Shown: positions 7,175 to 14,285 of the stretch, piece after piece
How positions within the stretch are numbered: position 1 is the stretch's first letter
Layout: every line of letters begins with the position of its first letter
From: UBA6382 sp963600315
GTDB lineage: Bacteria > Bacteroidota > Bacteroidia > Bacteroidales > Bacteroidaceae
DNA length: 16,763 nt
Assembly (NCBI GenBank): GCA_963600315.1
Contig: CAVCAW010000008.1
Coordinates: forward strand, 1 to 16,763
Direction: 5' to 3'
Translations under genes and position numbers: made by a program
Notes under the pieces: generated by a model
The model's database searches: none
Told to the model about the DNA's origin: nothing
What the model saw: the letters and a program-made list of their open reading frames with translations, nothing else

Positions 7175-7939
7175 ATGAAACGGCATATCCCCAACACTAT
7201 CACGCTGTGCAATCTAGTGTGCGGAAGCATAGCCGTCCATCAAGCTTTCTGCGGACGCTATACCGAAGCACTGCTTTTCATCATACTCGGAGCTGTATTT
7301 GATTTCTTCGACGGATTTACAGCAAGAAAACTGCACGTTTCGTCACCCATAGGAGTGGAGCTGGACTCTTTGGCAGACTTGATAACTTTCGGTTTTGCTC
7401 CCTCGGCAATGTTCTTTTCGCTTATCGGGAGCCTTGCCTCCAACTGCAATGAGCAGTCTTGTCTACTCGCACAAGCCATTGCGCCCCATATCAATGTAGT
7501 AGCATTCCTCATTGTAGCTTTTTCAGCACTGCGCCTTGCCAAGTTCAACATTGACACTCGGCAAACCACAAGCTTCTTGGGATTGCCAACGCCTGCCAAC
7601 GCTTTGTTGCTATCGTCGATAGCCATAGCATTTGACAGATATTATTTCGAGTCGCCCACCCCCGCAGGTTCCACAAATTCCATCGTAGGCATCATTGTGC
7701 TAATAGCAATAATTATTGTTTCTTCAGCCTTGTTAGTGAGCGAAATCCCACTCTTTGCACTCAAATTCAAGAACTTCAGTTGGCGAGACAATTACGTACG
7801 CTTCATTTTCCTCGTTTCGTCAGCAGCGCTTATCATCGCATCAGCCTTGACCGGACTTGAGAACATCACAACGGGGATTGGACTATGCATCGTGTGGTAC
7901 GTAGTCCTCTCGCTGGTCAGTGCACGCAAGGCCAAATAG
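7175..7939 (+). CDS. pssA: CDP-diacylglycerol-serine O-phosphatidyltransferase
   Basis: This 254-residue integral membrane enzyme makes phosphatidylserine from CDP-diacylglycerol and serine. The CDP-alcohol phosphotransferase signature D-G-x2-A-R-x8-G-x3-D-x3-D is perfect from Asp46 to Asp68 (DGFTARKL...GVELDSLAD); the Asp residues bind the metal and the last acts as base. Further hydrophobic segments cover roughly 100-120, 165-190, 205-225 and 230-248. The N-terminal RHIPNTITLCNLVCGSIAV is typical of the PssA branch rather than PgsA. It sits 19 bases after psd; the two make a complete phosphatidylserine-to-phosphatidylethanolamine module. Confidence 0.95.
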   Translation: MKRHIPNTITLCNLVCGSIAVHQAFCGRYTEALLFIILGAVFDFFDGFTARKLHVSSPIGVELDSLADLITFGFAPSAMFFSLIGSLASNCNEQSCLLAQAIAPHINVVAFLIVAFSALRLAKFNIDTRQTTSFLGLPTPANALLLSSIAIAFDRYYFESPTPAGSTNSIVGIIVLIAIIIVSSALLVSEIPLFALKFKNFSWRDNYVRFIFLVSSAALIIASALTGLENITTGIGLCIVWYVVLSLVSARKAK

Positions 7940-8039
7940 CGATGCGGCTACACTACAAGGCACACTATTTAGCCCACCAGCACGGACTCTTGGCACACCG
8001 TTTGTATATTAACCATACAACAACAGCACATTACTTTCT

Positions 8040-8285
8040 ATGAGTATACTGACCATACTGATATTGTTAGTTCTGTTATATTACTGCGCCAAGGCGATAG
8101 GCAACATTTGGCACGACACATTTAAGGGCACTACCACCGACCAAACACGCAGAGCAAACCAAACGCACAGGAAAGAACAATATCATCACGAAGGCACACA
8201 ATCAAAAGAGAAAACGCACAGTCATTCTCAGAAGCCAATAGAGAAAGGCGAAGGTGAATATATAGACTTTACCGAAGAGGTTTGA
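8040..8285 (+). CDS. DUF4834 family small membrane protein
   Basis: This 81-residue protein has one N-terminal transmembrane helix (about 2-22), then a hydrophilic tail rich in His, Lys, Gln and Thr, and ends in GEYIDFTEEV. That closing GEYIDFxEV motif and the layout match the DUF4834 family, which in Bacteroidales often follows pssA. Function is unknown. The gap to pssA is 100 bases, so it may be read from the same transcript or from its own promoter; I found no convincing -7 box. Tail composition suggests disorder. Confidence 0.75.
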   Translation: MSILTILILLVLLYYCAKAIGNIWHDTFKGTTTDQTRRANQTHRKEQYHHEGTQSKEKTHSHSQKPIEKGEGEYIDFTEEV

Positions 8286-8412
8286 TACTACTATAACACC
8301 CTCTCACACAGGCCTCCATGCGCATAGACACCTATTTATCACAAAGAGAGGCATTTCGCCTAGCAGTCAATCCGCACTGAGACGAAGCTTCCTGCTAACG
8401 ACACAGTTGCTT

Positions 8413-9432
8413 TTACTGCTTCAACTGCGAATATTTGCGCACACCCTTGACATAATATGCCCACAGAATAGAGCGCGGACGCATCTCCGAAATTGCGTCT
8501 ACAACCGTAGCCTCAAGATTTTTCTTGCGTTTTTCATCAAACTCATGACACAAGTGGGAATACTCAAATCTTGCTCTAACGATGGCAAGAGCATCCTTCT
8601 TATCTCCCGACAGCAACTTTTGGAAAGCCGCCAGATAATCCATAAAATAGCGGACTGCCATCACCATAGGGCGACGTCTGGCAGGCAGATTCTTGTGAAG
8701 CATAAGCAGATTGTTGCGAAAGTTAAGGAACGTCTTACGTGGGTTTGACTTGTCTAGCGTAGCACCGCCGAGGTGATATACCACACTTTCCGTCACACAC
8801 CACACTCCATAACCACGGCTACGGAGACGCCAGCAGAGGTCTATCTCCTCCTGGTGAGCAAAGAAGCGTTCATCCAGTCCCCCAACCTTATTATATACGT
8901 CTGTGCGCACCAGCAGCGCAGCCCCTGTAGCCCAAAACACGGGCACGGGGGCACCATCATATTGTCCCTCGTCGCGTTCCACTACTCCCATTATGCGTCC
9001 ACGGCAATAGGGATAGCCCAGACTGTCAATAAATCCTCCACATGCTCCTGCATATTCAAAGGACTCACGGTGATTGCAGTTCAGTATCTTAGGCTGACAG
9101 GCTGCAGCATCGCCATGACTCTTCATGAAATCAAGCATCGGCACAAGCCACCCCTCAGTTACCTCTACGTCGCTGTTGAGCAACAAGGTGTAGGGGGTCT
9201 TGGTCTGCGCAATAGCCTTATTGTATCCCTCAGCGAAACCATAGTTTTTGTCAAAGCGGACTGTCTTCACCTCGGGGAACTCACTGGCAAGCACTTCGAG
9301 CGAGTTGTCCGTACTGCCGTTGTCGGCGACCACGACCTCGGCCTCAGCTGAATACTTCACCACTGAGGGTAGAAATCGGCGGAGCATCTCTGCACCGTTC
9401 CAGTTCAATATGATAACCGATATATCTTTCAT
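8413..9432 (-). CDS. Family 2 glycosyltransferase
   Basis: This 339-residue protein has a GT-A fold typical of GT2 rhamnosyl/glucosyl-type transferases. The nucleotide-binding strand SVIILNWNG is at 5-13, VVADNGSTDNS supplies Asp37 and Asp42, the metal-binding DxD-like LNSDVEV has Asp88, and the acceptor-side EEIDLCWRLRSRGY is at 195-208. The C-terminal part has no clear transmembrane helix. It probably adds a sugar to a surface polysaccharide, but donor and acceptor cannot be read from sequence. It lies 48 bases after mtaB on the same strand and is likely co-transcribed. The start ATG 9432 gives the usual short lead into the first strand. Confidence 0.88.
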   Translation of the reverse strand: MKDISVIILNWNGAEMLRRFLPSVVKYSAEAEVVVADNGSTDNSLEVLASEFPEVKTVRFDKNYGFAEGYNKAIAQTKTPYTLLLNSDVEVTEGWLVPMLDFMKSHGDAAACQPKILNCNHRESFEYAGACGGFIDSLGYPYCRGRIMGVVERDEGQYDGAPVPVFWATGAALLVRTDVYNKVGGLDERFFAHQEEIDLCWRLRSRGYGVWCVTESVVYHLGGATLDKSNPRKTFLNFRNNLLMLHKNLPARRRPMVMAVRYFMDYLAAFQKLLSGDKKDALAIVRARFEYSHLCHEFDEKRKKNLEATVVDAISEMRPRSILWAYYVKGVRKYSQLKQ

Positions 9433-9480
9433 TTCTTCTCTACTTTTCAGGTTTTGTTTGCGCCACGGGCGCCATAGGAA

Positions 9481-10857
9481 TTAATTCTCAATCACAGGCT
9501 CGCCTATCAATGCCGTCTTATCAGAGTTAAAGCCCGTAAGCCGGCATCTCACAATGCTGTTATCTGTAATAGTGTCGCCCACTCCTGACGGAACCTCCAC
9601 TCTTATGTAATTATCGGTGAAGCCCTTGGCCGCAAGTCCAGCATGGCTGTGTTCAGTCAACACAGGTCGCACCGAGCCGATGAATCTCTCATAGAACCCT
9701 ACTCTCTTGCGCTCCGACAGTGCCATCATCTCTTTGCTACGGCGGTGTTTGTCCTTATCGTCAACGACCAGCGGAATGCGCAGAGCCGCTGTTCCGGGGC
9801 GTTCGGAGTAGCTGAACACGTGATATTGCGACACGTCAATGTCGGAGGCAAATTTCAGAGAGTCGGCAAAGAAGTCCTCTGTCTCTCCGCGCATTCCCAC
9901 GATGATATCCACCCCAATAAAAGCATCGGGCATCACACTCCTTATATATTTCACGCGCGAGGCAAACAAGTCTGTATCATAGCGACGGCGCATGAGGCGC
10001 AACACGTCGTTGCTGCCGCTTTGCAGCGGGATATGGAAATGAGGCATAAACCGGCTTGATTCTGCACAAAAATCTATGATGTCAGGCGAGAGCAAATTAG
10101 GTTCGATTGAGGAAATTCTATAGCGTTCCACCCCATCCACCTGATCGAGAGCTTTTATCAAGTCAAGAAAGTTCTCGCCGGTGGTCTTACCGAAATCGCC
10201 GGTATTTACACCAGTAAGGACAATCTCGCGCCCACCTTGCTTCACGGCATCTTCAGCTTGCGCCACTAGGCTCGCCACCGAACCGTTGCGGCTGCGACCG
10301 CGAGCAAACGAGATGGTGCAGTAGGAGCAAAAATAATCGCAGCCATCTTGTACTTTTAGGAAAAATCGCGTACGCTCACCGCGCGAACACGACGGCACAA
10401 ATGTGCGTATGTCCTTTAGCGATGTCTCGTGACAACGATGGAGAGCTATTTTGCCGTCACTGGGCTCGTTGGACGCCATGGCGACATGGTCATCATAAGC
10501 AGTGCGGATTATCTCTATTGCCCGACTCTTATCCTCCATACTTATCACCACGTCAACACCATCCATCTTAGACAGTTCACGTCCTGCCAGTTGTGCATAG
10601 CACCCCATCACCACAATCATGGCACCAGGATTGTGGCGCATCATGCGGCTAATAGCCTGTCGGCATTTGTGATGGCTCGTCTCAGTGACACTGCACGTAT
10701 TGATGACACATATGTCAGCCTCCTCGTCTTCGGCAGCTCTCACGATCCCGATTTCGCTGAGCCGGTCCGCCAAGGTCGATGTCTCGGCGAAGTTTAGCTT
10801 GCAGCCAAGCGTCACATATGATGCTTTCAAAATCCCTTTAAGTCTATTCACACGCAA
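9481..10857 (-). CDS. mtaB: tRNA N6-threonylcarbamoyladenosine methylthiotransferase MtaB
   Basis: This radical SAM enzyme adds a methylthio group to t6A37 of tRNAs reading ANN codons. The 458-residue frame has the three parts of the family. The UPF0004 domain has cluster ligands Cys19 (TLGCKLNFAET), Cys55 (INTCSVT) and Cys86 (VMGCYAQ). The radical SAM core has Cys173, Cys177 and Cys180 (DGCDYFCSYC). A C-terminal TRAM-like region runs from about 400 (VRPVLTEHSHAG...). The TLGCKLNF signature points to MtaB rather than MiaB or RimO. No in-frame ATG lies near the N-terminus, so the start is non-ATG: TTG 10857, GTG 10851 or TTG 10830. The last follows AAAGGG closely and gives a typical MKASYVTLGC start. 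Residue numbers here use 10857. A good promoter lies just upstream. Confidence 0.93.
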   Translation of the reverse strand: MRVNRLKGILKASYVTLGCKLNFAETSTLADRLSEIGIVRAAEDEEADICVINTCSVTETSHHKCRQAISRMMRHNPGAMIVVMGCYAQLAGRELSKMDGVDVVISMEDKSRAIEIIRTAYDDHVAMASNEPSDGKIALHRCHETSLKDIRTFVPSCSRGERTRFFLKVQDGCDYFCSYCTISFARGRSRNGSVASLVAQAEDAVKQGGREIVLTGVNTGDFGKTTGENFLDLIKALDQVDGVERYRISSIEPNLLSPDIIDFCAESSRFMPHFHIPLQSGSNDVLRLMRRRYDTDLFASRVKYIRSVMPDAFIGVDIIVGMRGETEDFFADSLKFASDIDVSQYHVFSYSERPGTAALRIPLVVDDKDKHRRSKEMMALSERKRVGFYERFIGSVRPVLTEHSHAGLAAKGFTDNYIRVEVPSGVGDTITDNSIVRCRLTGFNSDKTALIGEPVIEN

Positions 10858-10876
10858 ATCTTTGTAATTTGAAACG

Positions 10877-10907
10877 CAAAGTTAACAAAATATCGTAAAT
10901 CCGCAAA
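10877..10907 (-). promoter_or_regulatory. mtaB promoter (-33 TTTG, 19-base spacer, -7 TAACTTTG)
   Basis: On the minus strand TTTG (10907-10904) is followed after exactly 19 bases by TAACTTTG (10884-10877), a complete Bacteroidota-type promoter. Transcription would start near 10870, only about 13 bases before TTG 10857 and about 40 before TTG 10830. This mildly favours the later start. Confidence 0.75.
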
Positions 10908-10980
10908 AACATCGGATTTTTAAAGTTTCTCCAACTTGCTGATTATCAGACTAAAGAAAAAATGTTACAAAATAACTGCA

Positions 10981-10990
10981 NNNNNNNNNN
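10981..10990. other. Assembly gap (10 N)
   Basis: Ten N residues in the divergent region between mtaB and the small lipoprotein gene. TGCA occurs directly on both sides. A run of exactly ten is usually a scaffolding placeholder, so the true distance may differ. No gene is visibly interrupted. Confidence 0.95.
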
Positions 10991-11009
10991 TGCAAAAAAA
11001 AACGGAAAT

Positions 11010-11043
11010 TTTGTTCACACATCCGAAAAAGTACCTACCTTTG
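11010..11043 (+). promoter_or_regulatory. Promoter of the 59-residue lipoprotein gene
   Basis: TTTG at 11010-11013 and TACCTTTG at 11036-11043 form the Bacteroidota pair with a 22-base spacer, one longer than the usual 19-21. The predicted leader is about 45 nt and ends in A-rich AAAGAAAGAA just before the ATG, typical of efficient translation in this phylum. Confidence 0.7.
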
Positions 11044-11095
11044 CACTCGGTTTTAATAAATAAATAATTCGTTTAACTTCTAAACAAAGAAAGAA

Positions 11096-11275
11096 ATGAA
11101 AAAGTTATTGTTCGCTTTTGTAGCACTTGCTGCTATGTCATTCGCTTCTTGCGGTAACGCACAGAAGGGTGCTGCTCAGGATTCTGATTCTGTAGCTGAT
11201 TCTACTGCAGACACTACTGTAGTTGTTGATTCTGCTGCTGCTGACTCTACTGCTGCTGACACAGTAAACGCTTAA
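11096..11275 (+). CDS. Small low-complexity lipoprotein (59 residues)
   Basis: The frame runs from ATG 11096 to TAA 11273-11275 and is short enough to be missed by length-filtered gene finders. Residues 1-18 form a lipoprotein signal (MKKLLFAFVALAAMSFAS) with the lipidated Cys at 19. The mature part is only 41 residues, almost entirely Ala, Asp, Ser, Thr and Val, with the near-repeated blocks DSVADSTADTT, DSAAADS and TAADTVNA. It is acidic, has no Cys besides the lipidated one, and should be disordered. The codons are strongly biased to GCT, TCT and ACT. With a full promoter upstream and a strong hairpin terminator 25 bases after the stop, this looks like a highly expressed single-gene unit. 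I know of no assigned function; a structural or spacer lipoprotein of the outer membrane is conceivable. Confidence 0.8.
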   Translation: MKKLLFAFVALAAMSFASCGNAQKGAAQDSDSVADSTADTTVVVDSAAADSTAADTVNA

Positions 11276-11300
11276 TCTAGCACAATTACTAGAGAGATTG

Positions 11301-11337
11301 AAACCTGCGGAACTTCGGTTCCACAGGTTTTCGTCTT
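11301..11337 (+). terminator. Intrinsic terminator of the small lipoprotein gene
   Basis: AAACCTG (11301-11307) pairs with CAGGTTT (11324-11330), and GGAAC pairs with GTTCC around a stable TTCG tetraloop (11314-11317), with one C/A mismatch. A short T-rich run follows. It lies 25 bases after the stop codon. Confidence 0.8.
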
Positions 11338-11490
11338 ATTTAGAGTTCACGTGCCAAGCAATATTTCCACTGCTGGTGCAACGAATTTGCCAAAACTTTA
11401 TTTCGGTCAACTATCATAGTAGTGAAGCCACATATATTTAGCTTGCGAAATTTTATGGATTCGCAAGACTTTCTGATACACAAAAAAAAA
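11338..11490. other. Short region between two terminators; no gene seen
   Basis: This stretch lies between the lipoprotein terminator and the bidirectional terminator at 11482-11529. No reading frame of note is present. It contains an 8-bp inverted repeat (CTTGCGAA at 11442-11449, TTCGCAAG at 11460-11467). I found no full TTTG/TAnnTTTG promoter in it. Confidence 0.5.
11442..11467. repeat. 8-bp perfect inverted repeat with 10-base loop
   Basis: CTTGCGAA and TTCGCAAG are exact reverse complements. The hairpin lies just before the strong terminator at 11491, so it could be part of a small RNA or the 3' region of a read-through transcript. It has no T-tract of its own. Confidence 0.55.
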
Positions 11491-11527
11491 GCCCGAAGTC
11501 TAACTAAACAGACTTCGGGCTTTTTTT
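11482..11527. terminator. Bidirectional intrinsic terminator
   Basis: GCCCGAAGTCT (11491-11501) and AGACTTCGGGC (11510-11520) form a perfect 11-bp GC-rich stem with an 8-base loop. Nine A precede it and seven T follow, so it can end transcripts in both directions. On the minus strand it closes the VTC-DUF4956-DUF2490 operon, whose last stop is at 11608. Confidence 0.9.
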
Positions 11528-11607
11528 GATATTCTTTTGATTTTTGCTGTACAGCAATGTTTGCAGTCAGATTTGGCGGGACCGCTATAGGAGATGTAAC
11601 ACTGTTT

Positions 11608-12450
11608 CTATTTGGCTTTCTTTACACCGCCAAAGAGATTTTTGAGTTTCAGCGAGATTTCCACAGCACTGAGGTCTTCATCGTTGTCAGCATCGCTTCC
11701 CTTGTTGAAATGATAGCAACCGCTTAGATTCACCTGTTTTGAGATTTTCCACTCTACACCAGCCGAGTAGCGAACTTCATCAAGTTTGAATGCCTCACGA
11801 AGGTTATTTTCGAACTCCACTGACACAAAGGGATCTACTGGACAGTGGCGTATATTGTAGGACGCACCGACCTTGGAGCGAAGATATTCTTTTGACTTAG
11901 ACTCCTTGTGGTCTGCCACTCCCATTTCGGGATAACCGCCCTGCGGAATTTGGTCTACGACATTGCCACTTTCGTCACGAACGACATTAAAACGATATTT
12001 GTCTTTGGTCACTCCTACGCTATTGTAGCCAGTGAGCTGGTAGCGCTCGCGAAGCGAGAAAGAGAAGCGGCCGGCATCGAAACCAGATTTCAAGCTAAAG
12101 GTAAAGCGGTTTTTACTCCGCCAGTAGCCACGGGTGAGATTGTAACCTTCCCACGTTCCATTGCGCTTGTAATTTTCTTTACGTTCCTCGCCTGCATAGC
12201 TATATATATAGGTATAGCCAACGCCGACTTCGAGCCAATTAAACAAGTCGTAATTAAGTCCAACTCCTGCGCTCCATCTATCCACATTGCGAAGATCATT
12301 GTTGGCACGAAAACCTATTTCGGCAGAGGCAGACAGTCCTGTGCTTCCGAGTTTTTGACCAAGCCCCACTCCCGACCAGAGACCAAAATCGTCAGCCCTT
12401 ACCGCTAGCACCGCCAGCGACAGAGCGAAAATAATGTTTATCCTTTTCAT
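11608..12450 (-). CDS. DUF2490 family outer-membrane beta-barrel protein
   Basis: From ATG 12450 this is a 280-residue protein with a signal peptide (MKRINIIFALSLAVLAVRA, cleavage before DDFG). An alternative ATG at 12471 adds seven residues that fit a signal peptide less well. The mature part alternates polar and hydrophobic residues in strand-like runs: GLWSGVGLGQKL, LSASAEIGFR, WSAGVGLNYDL, WLEVGVGYTYIYSY, and later YSAGVEWKI and VNLSGCYHF. These are separated by charged turns, as in DUF2490 predicted outer-membrane barrels. An oddity is the C-terminus: after the last strand it ends in NLFGGVKKAK rather than the terminal aromatic residue usual for barrel insertion. It is the last gene of a three-gene operon, 33-54 bases after the DUF4956 gene and before a strong terminator. 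A porin-like or anchoring role for the operon's product is inference. Confidence 0.8.
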   Translation of the reverse strand: MKRINIIFALSLAVLAVRADDFGLWSGVGLGQKLGSTGLSASAEIGFRANNDLRNVDRWSAGVGLNYDLFNWLEVGVGYTYIYSYAGEERKENYKRNGTWEGYNLTRGYWRSKNRFTFSLKSGFDAGRFSFSLRERYQLTGYNSVGVTKDKYRFNVVRDESGNVVDQIPQGGYPEMGVADHKESKSKEYLRSKVGASYNIRHCPVDPFVSVEFENNLREAFKLDEVRYSAGVEWKISKQVNLSGCYHFNKGSDADNDEDLSAVEISLKLKNLFGGVKKAK

Positions 12451-12504
12451 AGTAATCTTATGTCTCATCATGTTTGAAATATGGTCAGACTTTATCGCAA
12501 ACTG

Positions 12505-13191
12505 CTATGAATACTCCTTGGGCAGACGAGTGACGGCATCGGTTCCATTGCCCGCAGTGTTGCCTTTATAAAACACTTTTACAAGAGCACTGTCCTTGAG
12601 AAAGTCCACCGACCCCACTTCAACATTGATAACCTTGACACCAAGTCTCTTCTCCAAATCGGCTATCATCTCATCGCGCTTTTCGGGACGTATGAGGTCT
12701 ATGTTGTCGTATTTCACATACTTGCATGCCACGTGTTTGGCTAGCAGATTGCTTTCTGCCATGGCTACAGCCACTACAAAGATGACATTGGCTGCCACCA
12801 ATTCGGCGATGCTAAGTTTCTGTGCCATACCGTTGACCACCGACAATGCCACGAGGAAAAACAAGTAGGTCATCTCGCGAATAGGCACTGACTCTGTGCG
12901 ATAGCGTATGATGCCGAACACAGCAAATAGCCCCAGCGCTGCGCCAATTTTCATCTTGGAGCCATCCATCAGGTAGATAAGCATAAAGATACTCACTGCG
13001 ATGAGCAGGAACGTAAAGTAATAGTCGCGACGTTTACTCTTGGGATAGTAGAAGAACTGCACTACAACCCACACCATAACGATATTGAGCGCAAAGCGTG
13101 ACAACATCTCGGCTAGAGCTGGTGCGTCTATCCATACTATGTTCTGCAAAAAACTTGTAGTAAGCAGCATTGTGTTGATCATGTCTAACAT
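12505..13191 (-). CDS. DUF4956 family inner-membrane protein
   Basis: This 228-residue protein has about four membrane segments (roughly 33-49, 59-75, 83-95 with 109-119, and 128-145) and a soluble C-terminal part of about 80 residues. The family hallmark is the loop GIIRYRTESVPIREMTYLF (93-111), with conserved Arg96, Arg98, Glu100, Arg105 and Glu106 between membrane segments; the charge pattern suggests handling of an anionic ligand. The C-terminal part (LEKRLGVKVINVEVGSVDF...ALVKVFY) looks like a small alpha/beta domain. DUF4956 genes are commonly found beside VTC-domain and CotH genes in bacteria. Here the VTC gene is 43 bases upstream. Function is unknown. Several near-N-terminal ATGs (13191, 13182, 13170) are possible starts. 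Confidence 0.85.
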   Translation of the reverse strand: MLDMINTMLLTTSFLQNIVWIDAPALAEMLSRFALNIVMVWVVVQFFYYPKSKRRDYYFTFLLIAVSIFMLIYLMDGSKMKIGAALGLFAVFGIIRYRTESVPIREMTYLFFLVALSVVNGMAQKLSIAELVAANVIFVVAVAMAESNLLAKHVACKYVKYDNIDLIRPEKRDEMIADLEKRLGVKVINVEVGSVDFLKDSALVKVFYKGNTAGNGTDAVTRLPKEYS

Positions 13192-13234
13192 ATAGGTTTG
13201 TTTTTGTTTGTTATTTGCGTTTGTTCAGAAGCCT

Positions 13235-14041
13235 TCAGTGGCATTTACTGAGGATTTGGGCTTCAGCGAGATCTGCTTCCAGACAGCTAACGGGGCTTTT
13301 GGCATTGATTTTCGCCAACGACCTTATTTTAGGTTTCAGCATATTAGTTTTCAGCTCTGGGTTTGTCATACAAGAGCCTATGATATACTTGCTGTAGCCA
13401 TGAGGTTTGATTCTAAGCTTGAGCAGTATGTTTTTAATCGGTGAAAAAACTCTACCATCACGTTTGAGTTCAATTATCACCAGTTGATCAGACGTAGACT
13501 TGAGCCCCGTGTCAAAATTGGTATATTCGATGTCAAAGTCTATCGTAAGTCGCTCGGTCTTGCCCTTATTGACAAGAGTTATGCGCTTGAAGTAATTCTG
13601 CAGGCAAGGATGAAACAGACTCAGACTGCTCTGCGTTTGATCCGACACAAACTCGTCGCTGCCATTGCCAAACACCTCTTTCTGCGAAACCACCTGAATG
13701 CGCTTTTTGCGCGTCTTGCCGTGATTGTCCTTCTTCTTGACTTCAAGGAAGGTCAAGCCATCGGAGTCTTCATAGGTACGCACTCTCACCTTTGTACGCG
13801 GTCGGCGTCCTTGTTCGTGCATACGAAAGAAGGCATAGTCGTGCGAATCCCAGTAAGTGGTACGATAGTGAGCTATCCGGACTTTTTGTATCTCTTGTAC
13901 GTAATAATCATCCCTCACAAGGGCTAGCACCTGTAGAAGCTGAGCCTTGTTGGCAAGAAATTTCGTATCGGTGCGATTCATCAACCGTATACCCGACATC
14001 TCGTCAAGCGAGATTGGCGGCATCTCTTGCAGAAGAGCCAT
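13235..14041 (-). CDS. VTC / polyphosphate-polymerase domain protein
   Basis: This 268-residue soluble protein is a triphosphate-tunnel fold of the VTC type. The tunnel residues appear intact: Arg23, Asp25 and Lys27 in NRTDTKF, TTYWDSHD at 61-68, Lys84/Arg86/Arg88/Tyr90 in KVRVRTY, Glu100/Lys102/Lys104 in LEVKKK, Arg164/Thr166/Asp168 in ERLTIDFDIEY, Glu191 and Lys193 in IELKRDG, and Lys218 in GYSKYIIG. In yeast Vtc4 the equivalent basic tunnel and metal-binding glutamate polymerise ATP gamma-phosphate into polyphosphate. Bacterial homologues are annotated as polyphosphate polymerase domain proteins, but their product is largely unproven. There is no SPX domain and no transmembrane segment, so membrane coupling would come from the DUF4956 protein encoded 43 bases downstream. 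It is the first gene of the operon. Confidence 0.9.
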   Translation of the reverse strand: MALLQEMPPISLDEMSGIRLMNRTDTKFLANKAQLLQVLALVRDDYYVQEIQKVRIAHYRTTYWDSHDYAFFRMHEQGRRPRTKVRVRTYEDSDGLTFLEVKKKDNHGKTRKKRIQVVSQKEVFGNGSDEFVSDQTQSSLSLFHPCLQNYFKRITLVNKGKTERLTIDFDIEYTNFDTGLKSTSDQLVIIELKRDGRVFSPIKNILLKLRIKPHGYSKYIIGSCMTNPELKTNMLKPKIRSLAKINAKSPVSCLEADLAEAQILSKCH

Positions 14042-14138
14042 TATTTTAGAGTCAGCAGAACTGATAGTTATATGATTTTTCTGATTAGTGCAGTCGTTGC
14101 CAAAGCAATTATCTGCAACAGCGAAGAACTTTTATGCG

Positions 14139-14146
14139 CAAAGGTA
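14139..14146 (-). promoter_or_regulatory. Putative -7 promoter box of the VTC operon
   Basis: The minus strand reads TACCTTTG, a full match to TAnnTTTG, 98 bases before the ATG at 14041. The predicted leader is about 90 nt. No TTTG -33 box at standard spacing is visible. Confidence 0.45.
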
Positions 14147-14190
14147 TACAAAAAAACATAATATCGCCTATCTACCAACCGAATATAATC

Positions 14191-14238
14191 AAAAACAGGA
14201 CCTTTTGGTGTATTTCTACGTCAAAAGGTCCTGTTTTT
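14191..14238. terminator. Bidirectional intrinsic terminator after rplS
   Basis: A 17-bp perfect inverted repeat: AAAAACAGGACCTTTTG (14191-14207) and CAAAAGGTCCTGTTTTT (14222-14238) with a 14-base loop. Terminal A and T runs allow function on both strands. On the minus strand it lies 48 bases past the rplS stop and separates rplS from the VTC operon promoter. Confidence 0.9.
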
Positions 14239-14285
14239 GCGTGCCATGGTCTTGTTGTCAAGCCAGAGCCAACGCTCTAGGGATA

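Noticed and set aside
8773..9351. A 192-codon plus-strand frame
   Set aside because: It is antisense to the glycosyltransferase, which has all GT2 motifs.
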